Below, one piece after another: positions 10,165-21,075 of a stretch of 64,000 nucleotides of DNA. This stretch comes from an uncultured Bacteroidaceae bacterium. Its GTDB lineage: Bacteria; Bacteroidota; Bacteroidia; Bacteroidales; Bacteroidaceae. The DNA is taken from assembly GCA_905234125.1 (NCBI GenBank), contig CAJOGQ010000026.1, forward strand, positions 1-64,000. Direction: 5' to 3'. Position numbers and translations under genes: made by a program. The notes under the pieces were generated by a model. That model was not told the DNA's origin and did not search any database. It saw only the letters and a program-made list of their open reading frames with translations. Numbering within the stretch: the stretch's first letter is position 1; each line of letters starts with the position of its first letter.

Positions 10165-10186
10165 TTCTAACCGTCACCCTATACTC

Positions 10187-11866
10187 TTAATTCTTTTTCA
10201 CCTTCTCCGCATCGTTCTGACGAATCTCCACCCTTCTAATCTTGCCGGAGTGTGTCTTTGGCAACTCGTCTACAAACTCAATGATGCGTGGATACTTGTA
10301 AGGGGCGGTTGTCTTCTTCACATGGTCTTGCAACTCCTTCACCAAATCCTCGTTTGCCTTCTCTTTCCATTCCTTGCCCAACACAATTGTCGCCTTCACC
10401 ACCATACCTCTGATGTCGTCAGGCACACCTGTGATGGCACATTCCACTACAGCAGGGTGGGTCATCAATGCGCTTTCCACCTCGAAGGGACCAATGCGAT
10501 AGCCCGATGACTTGATGACATCGTCAGCACGTCCAACAAACCAGAAGTAACCGTCTTCGTCCTTGTAAGCCAAGTCTCCTGTGAAATAGAAGCCATCGTG
10601 CCAACCCTTCTTGGTCTCCCCATCATTATGATAATACTCACAGCACAGACCGATAGGCTTTTTCCTGTCTGTACGGATAGCAATCTGTCCTTCTTCGCCC
10701 ACCTTGGCTTCCTTGCCTTCATGGGTCAGTAGATGGATGTCGTATTGAGGCATAGGCTTGCCCATCGAACCAGGCTTGGTCTTCATCCAAGGTGTGGTGC
10801 CAATCAGACAGGTTGTTTCGCTTTGTCCGAAACCCTCCTTAATTTCCAGTCCCGTAATCTCCAAGAACTTGTCATACACAGCAGAGTTCAGGGCTTCACC
10901 AGCCGTCGTCACATGCTCCAACGAACTGAGGTCGAATCGGCTCAGGTCTTCACGAATCATGAAACGATAGATGGTTGGAGGAGCACAGAAACTGGTGATG
11001 CGATACTGCCCCACCTTCTCCAGAATGTCGGCAGCATGGAACTTCTCATGATCATAGACAAACAGCGTCGCTCCTGCAATCCATTGTCCATACATCTTGC
11101 CCCACGTAGCCTTGGCCCAACCAGTGTCTGCAACAGTCAGGTGCAGGCTTCCCATGTGCAGGTTGTGCCAGAAGGCTCCTGTGCCGATATGTCCCAATGG
11201 ATAGGTGTGGTCGTGAATGGCCATCTTGGGCTGTCCGTTTGTGCCAGAGGTGAAGTACATTAGCAGGAAGTCTGATGATTTCGTCACACGTTCACCCTTA
11301 TATTCCTGGCACACCTTCACGCCTGCCTTGAAATCATCCCATCCCTCGGGCACCACAGGGCCGATGCTGATGCGATGCTTCAGGGCTGGCCATTCAGCAT
11401 GCGCTTCGTTGATATGACGCAAAATCTCAGGGTCGCCCGTGGCCACAATCGCCTTCACATCCGCACACTTGATACGATAAACGATGTCCTTCTTGGTCAG
11501 CAGAAACGAAGCAGGAATGGCTACAGCGCCAATCTTGTGCAGAGCCAGCATAGTGAGCCAGAACTGGTAGCGACGTTTCATGATGAGCATCACAAAGTCT
11601 CCCTTTCCGATACCCAACGAGAGCAGGTAACTTGCTACCTTGTTCGATTCACGACGGATATCAGCAAACGTGAATCGACGTTCAATCCCCTTATCATTGC
11701 ACCACAGCAAAGCAAGGCGATCGGGCGTCTCGTCAGCCCACACGTCCATCACGTCGTAGGCAAAGTTGAAGTTTTCGGGAATCACAAACTCAAAGTTCTT
11801 CTCGAAATCTTCTTGAGAGGTGAAGGTTGACTTCTTCAGGAACCTATCTAACATTGTATTGGTCAT
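10187..11866 (-). CDS. AMP-binding acyl-CoA synthetase (acetyl-/medium-chain acyl-CoA ligase family)
   Basis: 559 aa; YFTSGTNGQPKMAIHDH, GFGQSETTCLIGTT, YFTGDLAYKDEDGYFWFVGRADDVIKSSGYRIGPFEVE, KTHSGKIRRVEIR. Confidence 0.9.
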   Translation of the reverse strand: MTNTMLDRFLKKSTFTSQEDFEKNFEFVIPENFNFAYDVMDVWADETPDRLALLWCNDKGIERRFTFADIRRESNKVASYLLSLGIGKGDFVMLIMKRRYQFWLTMLALHKIGAVAIPASFLLTKKDIVYRIKCADVKAIVATGDPEILRHINEAHAEWPALKHRISIGPVVPEGWDDFKAGVKVCQEYKGERVTKSSDFLLMYFTSGTNGQPKMAIHDHTYPLGHIGTGAFWHNLHMGSLHLTVADTGWAKATWGKMYGQWIAGATLFVYDHEKFHAADILEKVGQYRITSFCAPPTIYRFMIREDLSRFDLSSLEHVTTAGEALNSAVYDKFLEITGLEIKEGFGQSETTCLIGTTPWMKTKPGSMGKPMPQYDIHLLTHEGKEAKVGEEGQIAIRTDRKKPIGLCCEYYHNDGETKKGWHDGFYFTGDLAYKDEDGYFWFVGRADDVIKSSGYRIGPFEVESALMTHPAVVECAITGVPDDIRGMVVKATIVLGKEWKEKANEDLVKELQDHVKKTTAPYKYPRIIEFVDELPKTHSGKIRRVEIRQNDAEKVKKN

Positions 11867-11922
11867 AGTTTATCGCACAAAAAAAATGCACACTAATGTG
11901 TGTTGTGTTGCCTTTTGGGGTA

Positions 11923-11930
11923 CAAAATTA
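11923..11930 (-). promoter_or_regulatory. Bacteroidetes -7 box (TAATTTTG on minus strand) for the acyl-CoA ligase/oxidoreductase operon
   Basis: CAAAATTA on + strand about 57 bp upstream of the operon's first start. Confidence 0.45.
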
Positions 11931-12198
11931 CGAACAATCTACGTTTTGAACAAATAAAAAGTGCGTTAAAATGAGCATTTTACACATACTTCGGCTTTGT
12001 GTGTAAAAATGAGCAAAAAAAATTGCACACCTCAAAAAACGATGTGCAAAAGTATTGGAAATATCGTTCCATGAAATTAGCGAGCCGTGTCGAATCGAAA
12101 AGTGGGGCGAAAGGAGGTGAAAAAAGATTGAAGAATGGGAAAATTGAGGAATGGAAGTGACCAAAAAAGTGAAAAAGAAAGGGGATATGCCTCTAAAC

Positions 12199-12230
12199 TT
12201 CAATTTTTCAATCTTTCAATTTTTCAATTC
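12199..12230. repeat. Octamer micro-array, 4 units TTCAATYY
   Basis: TTCAATTT TTCAATCT TTCAATTT TTCAATTC. Confidence 0.9.
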
Positions 12231-12242
12231 TAAAAAAAGTGT

Positions 12243-12250
12243 TACCTTTG
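12243..12250 (+). promoter_or_regulatory. Bacteroidetes -7 box TACCTTTG upstream of the ion channel gene
   Basis: TAnnTTTG consensus 6 bp before the ATG at 12256. Confidence 0.55.
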
Positions 12251-12255
12251 CACTC

Positions 12256-13083
12256 ATGAAGAAACTCATAGCCCTTCTCAAAGATAAGCCACGTCTCTAC
12301 AACATGGTGTCCAATTCAGACACGCCTGCGGGCAAGGCGTTCGACATCACGGTCATGGTGGCCATCGTACTTAGCCTCATCGTTGCGTTCGTCGAGACTA
12401 AGCCAGCAGTGGTGGGACGCTTCAAGGACGTGCTCACGATCCTCGAATATGTGCTCACTGGCTTTTTCACCCTCGAGTACATCTTGCGTCTCTACTGCTC
12501 ACCTTCTCGTAAGGAGTATGCTCTCAGTTTCTTTGGCATCATCGACCTCTTGGCCACCTTGCCCCTCTACCTCTCCTTCATTCCTGCGCTGTCCAGCACG
12601 CGTTACTTCTTCATTCTGCGTGTGTTCCGTCTTCTACGTATCTTCCGAGTGCTTAAGCTCTTCACCTTCATCAACGAAGGCTATCTCCTCCTGCAGAGCA
12701 TCAAACTCAGCCTCCACAAGATACTCGTCTATTTCCTCTTCGTCCTCATCCTCGTCACCATTTTGGGCACACTCATGTTCATGGTTGAGGGAGGTCAGCC
12801 TGGCACACAATTCACGGATCTGGGCACCAGCATCTATTGGGCTATCGTCACGATGACCACCGTTGGATATGGCGACATCACCCCTGTCACTCTTGGGGGA
12901 CGTCTCCTTTCAGGTCTCATCATGATACTTGGTTATACCATCATCGCTGTGCCCACAGGTATCGTGTCTGCCACCATGATAGATACTACCCAGCGCAAGG
13001 GAAAGAATGGACGCTGTCCACGTTGCAACGAAAAGACCGACCTCAAAGCCAACTATTGCAAGCATTGCGGGGAAAAGCTTTGA
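12256..13083 (+). CDS. Voltage-gated potassium channel family ion transporter with C-terminal zinc ribbon
   Basis: TTVGYGDITPVT selectivity filter, S4-like FFILRVFRLLRIFRVLKLF, C-terminal CPRCNEKTDLKANYCKHCGEK; start trimmed from 12151 because the promoter lies inside the longer ORF. Confidence 0.88.
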   Translation: MKKLIALLKDKPRLYNMVSNSDTPAGKAFDITVMVAIVLSLIVAFVETKPAVVGRFKDVLTILEYVLTGFFTLEYILRLYCSPSRKEYALSFFGIIDLLATLPLYLSFIPALSSTRYFFILRVFRLLRIFRVLKLFTFINEGYLLLQSIKLSLHKILVYFLFVLILVTILGTLMFMVEGGQPGTQFTDLGTSIYWAIVTMTTVGYGDITPVTLGGRLLSGLIMILGYTIIAVPTGIVSATMIDTTQRKGKNGRCPRCNEKTDLKANYCKHCGEKL

Positions 13084-13098
13084 TGGTTTAGAGTTTAA

Positions 13099-13728
13099 AT
13101 GAACTACCATTTATTCATAAAAGACAACCTCGCCTCCATCACTCCACAAGAGTTGGAACGTGCCATCGCATCCCTTCCTGCATGGCGACGAGAGAAAGCC
13201 CTGAGTTTCAAGTTTGAGCAGGGACGCAAGGAATGTACCTACGCCTATCTTCTCCTCTGCCAAGCCCTTCAAGAAGTATATGGCATTACCCAACAGCCCT
13301 CTTTCACTCTTGGCGAACACGGCAAACCATCCTTCCTTCTGGGGGAGGTGACGCAGAGCAATACTCCCACTTTGCCGATTCCCGCCGCCCTTCATTTTAA
13401 CCTATCCCATTGCAAGCCAGCCATTGCCTGTGTCCTCGCCGACCATCCCGTTGGGGTTGACATCGAACGCATTGGTCGTTATGAAGAATCTCTTGCTCGC
13501 TATGTACTTAACGACCAAGAGTTCGCCATCGTCCAGCAATCCCCCGACCCTCACGTTGCATTCATTCGCTACTGGACCCAAAAAGAAGCCATCGTCAAGC
13601 TCACTGGACGTGGCATTGACGATGACCTCAAAAATCTCCTTTTAAATTATAATAATGTGTTACTCCACACAGAAGAACATCTCACCAAGGGGTATGTGGT
13701 GACAGTGGCGGAGTATAAACAAGCATAA
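13099..13728 (+). CDS. 4'-phosphopantetheinyl transferase superfamily protein
   Basis: HFNLSHCKPAIACVLADHPVGVDIERIGR and RYWTQKEAIVKLTGRGI motifs of the Sfp family. Confidence 0.88.
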   Translation: MNYHLFIKDNLASITPQELERAIASLPAWRREKALSFKFEQGRKECTYAYLLLCQALQEVYGITQQPSFTLGEHGKPSFLLGEVTQSNTPTLPIPAALHFNLSHCKPAIACVLADHPVGVDIERIGRYEESLARYVLNDQEFAIVQQSPDPHVAFIRYWTQKEAIVKLTGRGIDDDLKNLLLNYNNVLLHTEEHLTKGYVVTVAEYKQA

Positions 13729-13743
13729 CTTTTGATTGTGTTC

Positions 13744-14313
13744 TTACTTACGAGTCACGTAAGAACCGTCGCGAGTGTCCACCTCGATAAGGTCACCTTC
13801 GTTGATGAAGAGGGGCACACGGATTTCCACACCAGTCTCGAGTGTGGCAGGCTTAGTGGCGTTGGTGGCTGTGTTACCAGCGAAACCGGGCTCTGTGTAA
13901 GCTACTGAGAGAACCACCTTAACGGGAGCCTCTGCTGTGAGGATGGTGCCTGTGGATTCGTCGATGGATGCCATCACCATTGTCTCGCCTTCCTTCAGGA
14001 AGTCACCGCCAGTGATGAGGTCTTTGGAGATGTTCACCTGCTCGTAGGTGTCTGTGTTCATGAATACGAGTTCCTCACCTTCTTTGTAGAGATACTGGAA
14101 CTGCTGGTGTGATACTTGTACGTCGTCGAGTTTGGCTGAAACGATCCATGTACGCTCCAGCACGCGTCCGTCTTCCACATTGCGGAGTTTCGTGCGCATC
14201 ACCGTGTTGCCCTTGCCGGGCTTCACATGCAAGAAATCAATTACTACATAAATCTTTCCGTCGTCGAGTCGGAGGCAAATGCCTTTCTTGATGTCACCTG
14301 CTAAAATAGCCAT
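13744..14313 (-). CDS. efp: Elongation factor P
   Basis: 189 aa; KPGKGNTVMRTKLRNVEDGRVLERTW and C-terminal VPLFINEGDLIEVDTRDGSYVTR. Confidence 0.95.
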   Translation of the reverse strand: MAILAGDIKKGICLRLDDGKIYVVIDFLHVKPGKGNTVMRTKLRNVEDGRVLERTWIVSAKLDDVQVSHQQFQYLYKEGEELVFMNTDTYEQVNISKDLITGGDFLKEGETMVMASIDESTGTILTAEAPVKVVLSVAYTEPGFAGNTATNATKPATLETGVEIRVPLFINEGDLIEVDTRDGSYVTRK

Positions 14314-14368
14314 AGTTTAATTTACAATTTTAGTATTTACAATTTACAAATCGCGTCAAAATCGAGTG

Positions 14369-14376
14369 CAAAGGTA
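14369..14376 (-). promoter_or_regulatory. -7 box for efp (TACCTTTG on minus strand)
   Basis: CAAAGGTA upstream of efp start. Confidence 0.5.
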
Positions 14377-14547
14377 CGGTTTTTCATCAAAATGACAAAA
14401 AAAGTGCGTGTTTTTTGGCTTTTTCTTTTGTCAGTTGGTTGAAAATCACTAATTTTGCACTCGCTTTTTGCGGATGTTGCGGCATCAGCATGGTAAGAAT
14501 GAGTGAAATTTAACGTTCAGAACAACATCAAAAAATAGGATAAGACA

Positions 14548-14703
14548 ATGAAAAGAACATTCCAACCCCACAACAGAAAGCGGATTAACAAGCATGGTTT
14601 CCGCCTTCGCATGCAGACCGCTAATGGTCGTCGCGTTCTTTCTGCTCGTCGCAAGAAGGGTCGCAAGTCTCTCACTGTGTCAAGCGAGCATCACGGCAAA
14701 TAA
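14548..14703 (+). CDS. rpmH: 50S ribosomal protein L34 (51 aa; absent from the ORF track)
   Basis: Manual translation: [51 protein letters not shown]; upstream -7 box TAATTTTG at 14450-14457. Confidence 0.97.
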   Translation: MKRTFQPHNRKRINKHGFRLRMQTANGRRVLSARRKKGRKSLTVSSEHHGK

Positions 14704-14727
14704 GCGCGATGCTAAATGATAAATGAG

Positions 14728-14758
14728 AAAAAAGCAGGAGGAAACTTCTGCTTTTTTT
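14728..14758 (+). terminator. Rho-independent terminator after rpmH
   Basis: AAAAAAGCAG..CTGCTTTTTTT stem with T-run. Confidence 0.65.
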
Positions 14759-14780
14759 GTTTTTGGAATCAAAAAAGACT

Positions 14781-14808
14781 GAAAAGTGAAGAGTGAAAGG
14801 TGAAAAAT
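14781..14808. repeat. Heptamer micro-array, 4 units GAAAAGT type
   Basis: GAAAAGT GAAGAGT GAAAGGT GAAAAAT, ends 4 bp before the -7 box. Confidence 0.8.
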
Positions 14809-14811
14809 GCG

Positions 14812-14819
14812 TATCTTTG
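14812..14819 (+). promoter_or_regulatory. -7 box TATCTTTG for the PASTA/rluD operon
   Basis: TAnnTTTG 30 bp upstream of ATG 14849. Confidence 0.5.
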
Positions 14820-14848
14820 CACCCAAATTAAATAATGTACGCGCGAAA

Positions 14849-15505
14849 ATGGCATTGAAGAATTTTTTTACAGGGAAATCGGGAGCCAAGTTTTGGGTGA
14901 GTATCATCCTGATGGTGGTGATTGTGGTGGCTGTGCCTGTAACCACCTTACATATGTTGGATTCGTTCACGCATCACGGCGAGAAGATTGAGGTGCCGAG
15001 TGTGGTGGGCAAGTCGCTGTTTGATGCTGAGAGCATGTTGCACGACCGTGGGCTGGTGGCTCTGGTGGTAGACTCTGTGTATGACAAGCATGCGACTCGT
15101 GGTTCTGTGCTCGAACAGTCGCCCAAGCCTGGTTATGAGGTGAAGGGTGGTCGGATGGTCTATCTGACCGTGAACCTGCAAGGGCCTCCGATGGCTCAAT
15201 TACCCGATGTGGTGAGCCACGGCTCTCTGCGTGAGGCTGTGGCGCTGTTGCAGTCGTTGGGTTTCAAACTGACGGAGCACAAGCTGGTGATGGGGCAGGC
15301 AAAGGACTTGGTGCTGGGTGTTCAGCAGGGCATCCGTGAGGTGCATGCTGGCGATATGCTCCAGCGTGACCGTGCTTTGACCCTCGTGATTGGTGGTGGT
15401 GAAGTGATTGACTCGCTGTTGTTGGAGGATGAGTTTGATGAAGAGGGTAATCTGATAGAGAAGGGAGATGAGCATGGAGGAGAAGACTTTGACATTGAAC
15501 TCTGA
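14849..15505 (+). CDS. PASTA domain membrane protein
   Basis: TM helix then PASTA repeats (VPSVVGKSLFDAESMLHDRGLVALVVDSVYD..GSVLEQSPKPGYEVKGG); start trimmed from 14807, which overlaps the promoter. Confidence 0.85.
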   Translation: MALKNFFTGKSGAKFWVSIILMVVIVVAVPVTTLHMLDSFTHHGEKIEVPSVVGKSLFDAESMLHDRGLVALVVDSVYDKHATRGSVLEQSPKPGYEVKGGRMVYLTVNLQGPPMAQLPDVVSHGSLREAVALLQSLGFKLTEHKLVMGQAKDLVLGVQQGIREVHAGDMLQRDRALTLVIGGGEVIDSLLLEDEFDEEGNLIEKGDEHGGEDFDIEL

Positions 15506-16532
15506 ACTGAACGCTGAATACGATGAGATAGAGGACGATGAGACCTCGCAACTCTATGAGCATCATCGCATCGTGGCCGACAAGGGGCAGAAGTTGCTCC
15601 GTGTGGACAAATTTCTGCTGACGCAGTTGTCAGGAACCTCCCGCAACCGTGTGCAGAAAGCGGCGGATGCGGGTTTCATCATGGTGAACGGACGTCCTGT
15701 GAAACGTTCGTACAAAGTGAAGCCTGAGGATGTGATTCAGGTGATGCTCGACCGTCCCCACTACGAGAACAAAATCACGCCCGAGGATATACCCCTGAAC
15801 ATCGTGTATGAGGATGCTGATCTGATGGTCATCAACAAGCCCGCCGGCATGGTGGTGCATCCAGGATTTGGCAACTGGAACGGCACGATGCTGAATGCCA
15901 TAGCTTGGCATCTGAAGGATATGCCACAGTATGACATTAACGACCCAGAAATTGGATTGGTGCATCGCATTGACAAGGACACAAGTGGCCTCTTGGTGGT
16001 GGCAAAGACGGCTTCGGCCAAGACGAGTTTGGGTTTGCAGTTCTTCAATAAAACCACGAAGCGTGAGTATAATGCGTTGGTGTGGGGAAACTTTACGGAG
16101 GACAAGGGTCGGATAGAGGGCAACATAGGCCGTGACCCCAAGGACAGGATGCGGATGGCAGTGTTTCCACCCGATTCGGAGATAGGCAAGCCTGCTGTGA
16201 CGCATTATGAAGTGTTGGAGAGGTTTGGCTATACGACCTTGGTGAAGTGTGTGTTGGAGACAGGCAGAACGCATCAGATTCGTGCCCACATGAAGCACAT
16301 TGGCCATCCGTTGTTCTGCGACGAGCGATATGGTGGCGACCAAGTGCTGAAGGGGGCGAACACGACGAAGTACAGGCAGTTCATCGACAACTGCTTCAAG
16401 ATTTGTCCTCGTCAGGTGTTGCATGCAAAGACATTGGGCTTTGTGCATCCGAAGACGGGCAAGGAGATGATGTTTGATTCGGAGTGGCCGGAGGATATGA
16501 AGGGGCTGATGGAGAAATGGAGAAAGTTATAA
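15468..16532 (+). CDS. rluD: RluA/RluD-family 23S rRNA pseudouridine synthase
   Basis: S4 domain (RVDKFLLTQLSGTSRNRVQKAADAGFIMVNG) and GLVHRIDKDTSGLLVVAKT. Confidence 0.93.
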   Translation: MSMEEKTLTLNSELNAEYDEIEDDETSQLYEHHRIVADKGQKLLRVDKFLLTQLSGTSRNRVQKAADAGFIMVNGRPVKRSYKVKPEDVIQVMLDRPHYENKITPEDIPLNIVYEDADLMVINKPAGMVVHPGFGNWNGTMLNAIAWHLKDMPQYDINDPEIGLVHRIDKDTSGLLVVAKTASAKTSLGLQFFNKTTKREYNALVWGNFTEDKGRIEGNIGRDPKDRMRMAVFPPDSEIGKPAVTHYEVLERFGYTTLVKCVLETGRTHQIRAHMKHIGHPLFCDERYGGDQVLKGANTTKYRQFIDNCFKICPRQVLHAKTLGFVHPKTGKEMMFDSEWPEDMKGLMEKWRKL

Positions 16533-16554
16533 TTATCAAAAAAGATAAAGAAAG

Positions 16555-17559
16555 ATGAAAAAAGTAATTGCAATTGTGGCTGGGGGCGATAGTTCTGAGC
16601 ACGATGTGTCGCTGAGAAGTGCGGCAGGCATTGATTCGTGGATGGACAAGGAAAAGTATGACGTCTATATCGTGGAAGTGAGCCGTCAAGGTTGGCTGGC
16701 ACACTTGCCAAGTGGCAAGACGTCGGCTGTGTATCGCCACAACTTTTCGTTTAAGGACGAATGGGGTAAGGACATCCGTCCTGACTATGCTTACATCACT
16801 ATTCATGGCACCCCAGGTGAGGATGGTGTCTTGCAGGGCTATTTCGACTTGTTGGGCATTCCGTACTCGACGTGTAGCGTGTTGGTGGAGGCGATGACCT
16901 ACAACAAGTTTTCCCTGAACCAGTTCTTGAAGAGTTTTGGTGTGAAGGTGCCTGAAGATGTACTGGTGCGTCAGGGTCAGCAAGTGGATGCTCAGCAGAT
17001 TGTGGACAAGATAGGATTGCCTTGCTTCATTAAGCCCAACGGTGGTGGTTCAAGCTTTGGCGTGACCCATTGCAAGACGCTGGAGGATGTTCTTCCGGCC
17101 ATTGAGAAGGCGATGGAGGAATGTCCAGAGGTGCTGATTGAGGGCGAGTTGAAGGGTGTGGAGATCAGCAATGGCGTGTATAAGACGAAAGCAACGGGCA
17201 TGCATGTGTTGCCTATCACAGAGGTGGTGCCCAAGACGGACTTCTTCGATTATAATGCCAAGTACAACGGCATGGTGGAGGAAATCACTCCAGCCCGTCT
17301 GTCAGAGAGCACGACGAAGCGTGTGCAGGCACTCACGTCAGCCATCTACGACATCTTGGGTGCATCAGGTCTTATCCGCATCGACTATATCATCTCAAAG
17401 AACGAGGCTGGTGACGATGTTATCAACTTACTGGAAATCAATACGACACCAGGCATGACCCCCACCAGTTTCATTCCTCAGCAGGTGCGTGCTGAAGGGG
17501 GAGACATGACGGAAATGCTGAACGCAATCATTGCGGACAAGTTGCCTCTTGACATTTAA
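16555..17559 (+). CDS. ddl: D-alanine--D-alanine ligase
   Basis: GGDSSEHDVSLRSA, HGTPGEDGVLQGYFDLLGIPYSTCSVL, LEINTTPGMTPTSFIPQQ. Confidence 0.95.
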   Translation: MKKVIAIVAGGDSSEHDVSLRSAAGIDSWMDKEKYDVYIVEVSRQGWLAHLPSGKTSAVYRHNFSFKDEWGKDIRPDYAYITIHGTPGEDGVLQGYFDLLGIPYSTCSVLVEAMTYNKFSLNQFLKSFGVKVPEDVLVRQGQQVDAQQIVDKIGLPCFIKPNGGGSSFGVTHCKTLEDVLPAIEKAMEECPEVLIEGELKGVEISNGVYKTKATGMHVLPITEVVPKTDFFDYNAKYNGMVEEITPARLSESTTKRVQALTSAIYDILGASGLIRIDYIISKNEAGDDVINLLEINTTPGMTPTSFIPQQVRAEGGDMTEMLNAIIADKLPLDI

Positions 17560-17572
17560 CATTTTACATTCA

Positions 17573-18703
17573 ATGACACTTTCTGATTTTGATGATATTC
17601 GCCCGTTTTCAGAGGGTGAGATGAAGCCAGCTTTCGAGAGCATGTTGGCTGACCGTCAGTTTGACAAGATTCTGCGAGGGCTGATTCCACTGCCCAAGGG
17701 TTTGCGGAACGGGTTGCTGAAGATGCTGTTTGTGGGCATCAAGACCCCACTCGACTTCCAGAAGCGATTCATGAAGCCGCTGGTGTATTATGTCTTCCAC
17801 AAGGCGACTACAGGACATAGTTACGTCTTCCCTAAGTCATTGAACAGACAAGGGAGTTACACTTTCATGTCGAACCATCGCGACATTGTGCTTGATTCGG
17901 CTTTCCTCGATACCTTGTTGCTGAAGGACGGATTCAGTACGACGGTGGAGATTGCCATTGGCGACAACCTGCTCATTTACCCCTGGATCAAGACCCTTGT
18001 GAAGATGAATAAGTCGTTTGTGGTGAATCGTGGCCTGACGCCTAAGGAGATGCTCAAGTCGTCCATCCACATGAGTCAGTACATGCACTTCGCCATCAAC
18101 GAGAAGCATGAGCACATTTGGATTGCCCAGCGTGAAGGACGTGCGAAGGATTCTGACGACCGCACACAGGAGTCGGTGCTGAAAATGCTGAACATGGGTG
18201 GTCCAACGACTGGCAAGACGACTGCCGACATCATTGAGAACCTGCGCCACATGAACATCGTGCCTTTGGCCATCTCGTATGAGTACGACCCTTGCGACTA
18301 CCTGAAAGCAAAGGAGTTTCAGTGCAAGCGTGACATCCCTGGATGGAAGAAAGCCAAGCAAGACGACCTCGACAACATGAAGACGGGCATCTGGGGCAAG
18401 AAAGGCCATGTGCATTATCAGGCATCAGAATGCATCAACGACTGGCTCGACACGCTCGACCCCACAACCATCGAGAAGGTCGACATCTTCCGCATAGTGG
18501 CTGAGCATATCGACCATGAGATACATAAGAATTACCGCATCTACGACATCAATCGCGATGCCTTGGCTGGCAAGACGAACGCCTACATCGAGGAGCGCAT
18601 CAAGATGGTGGACGTGGAGAATCCTGATGTGCCGTTCTTGAGAGAGAAGATTACGGCCATGTATGCTAATCCGCTTCGCAATTATGAGACAGCAACTCAA
18701 TAG
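17573..18703 (+). CDS. 1-acyl-glycerol-3-phosphate acyltransferase family protein
   Basis: NHRDIVLDSAF (HX4D) acyltransferase motif; start trimmed to ATG 17573 after ddl stop. Confidence 0.82.
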   Translation: MTLSDFDDIRPFSEGEMKPAFESMLADRQFDKILRGLIPLPKGLRNGLLKMLFVGIKTPLDFQKRFMKPLVYYVFHKATTGHSYVFPKSLNRQGSYTFMSNHRDIVLDSAFLDTLLLKDGFSTTVEIAIGDNLLIYPWIKTLVKMNKSFVVNRGLTPKEMLKSSIHMSQYMHFAINEKHEHIWIAQREGRAKDSDDRTQESVLKMLNMGGPTTGKTTADIIENLRHMNIVPLAISYEYDPCDYLKAKEFQCKRDIPGWKKAKQDDLDNMKTGIWGKKGHVHYQASECINDWLDTLDPTTIEKVDIFRIVAEHIDHEIHKNYRIYDINRDALAGKTNAYIEERIKMVDVENPDVPFLREKITAMYANPLRNYETATQ

Positions 18704-19328
18704 ATATATCTTTGGACTGCTGTGCGCCTTCTGCCTGATGGCCTGCTCGGATGGGTCGGAAGATGATAACGGGGAAGACCTTCCCCCTTACATCAGCGAT
18801 CTCGTGGTGTTGAGTTTGGATGCCGACGGACGTTTTGCAACGGTGAAGTTGGATGATGGCTCGACGTATGATATTCGTTCCCAACAGTTGATGTCGGAGG
18901 TGAAAGACACGTTGTTGCGCTGTCTGGCCACCTACACGTTGGTGCAAGGAAAGATGCAGGTTTATGTCATGCAACGGGTGTTTTGTAGTCGTCCTATGTG
19001 GGCTGATTCCATCCGCGTGTCTGTGAATGGTGAGGTGCATATCGGTTATCAATATCTGCCTCGCGACCCCATGAACGTGGTGAGTCTATGGAAGAGTGGA
19101 GGCTATGTGAACATGCACTTAACGTTGATGACAACAGGCAAGGGCATTCACCAGTATGCCTTCTGTGAAGACAGCGTCGGGCATTATTCATTGTTACATT
19201 CCAGACCGAAAGACGATGCAGAGTCTTACAAGGAACATATCTATCTGTCGATGCCAATTCCCAATGGCGTGGAGCATCTGACATTCTCAGTTCACACCTA
19301 CGACAGCATCTACACAAGGGATTTCTAA
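18663..19328 (+). CDS. NigD-like lipoprotein
   Basis: Lipobox LCAFCLMACSD; YISDLVVLSLDADGRFATVKLDDGSTYDI (NigD-like N-terminal domain); start may be downstream of 18663. Confidence 0.75.
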   Translation: MLIRFAIMRQQLNRYIFGLLCAFCLMACSDGSEDDNGEDLPPYISDLVVLSLDADGRFATVKLDDGSTYDIRSQQLMSEVKDTLLRCLATYTLVQGKMQVYVMQRVFCSRPMWADSIRVSVNGEVHIGYQYLPRDPMNVVSLWKSGGYVNMHLTLMTTGKGIHQYAFCEDSVGHYSLLHSRPKDDAESYKEHIYLSMPIPNGVEHLTFSVHTYDSIYTRDF

Positions 19329-19372
19329 GGTAAGAAATCAAGGTTTAAGTTAGCATTAAAAATAAAAGAAAT

Positions 19373-19641
19373 ATGACAAGAGCAATTATAACTGTAGTGG
19401 GCAAAGATACGGTAGGTATCATTGCTAAAGTCTGCACTTACTTGGCAGACAACCAAATCAATATCCTCGACATCTCACAAACCATCGTGCAGGAGTTCTT
19501 CAACATGATGATGATTGTCGATTTGACCAAATCGGTGAAGGCATTTGACGTGCTGAGTGACGAACTCACCAAGATTGGTGTGGACACAGGTGTGCAGGTG
19601 AAGTGCCAGTTGGAGGATATTTTTGACAAAATGCACAGAAT

Positions 19642-19645
<4 letters not shown>
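19373..19645 (+). CDS. ACT domain protein (UPF0237 family)
   Basis: 90 aa; [34 protein letters not shown]. Confidence 0.92.
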
Positions 19646-21051
<1,406 letters not shown>

Positions 21052-21075
21052 AGCACTAAAACAACAATTATACCA

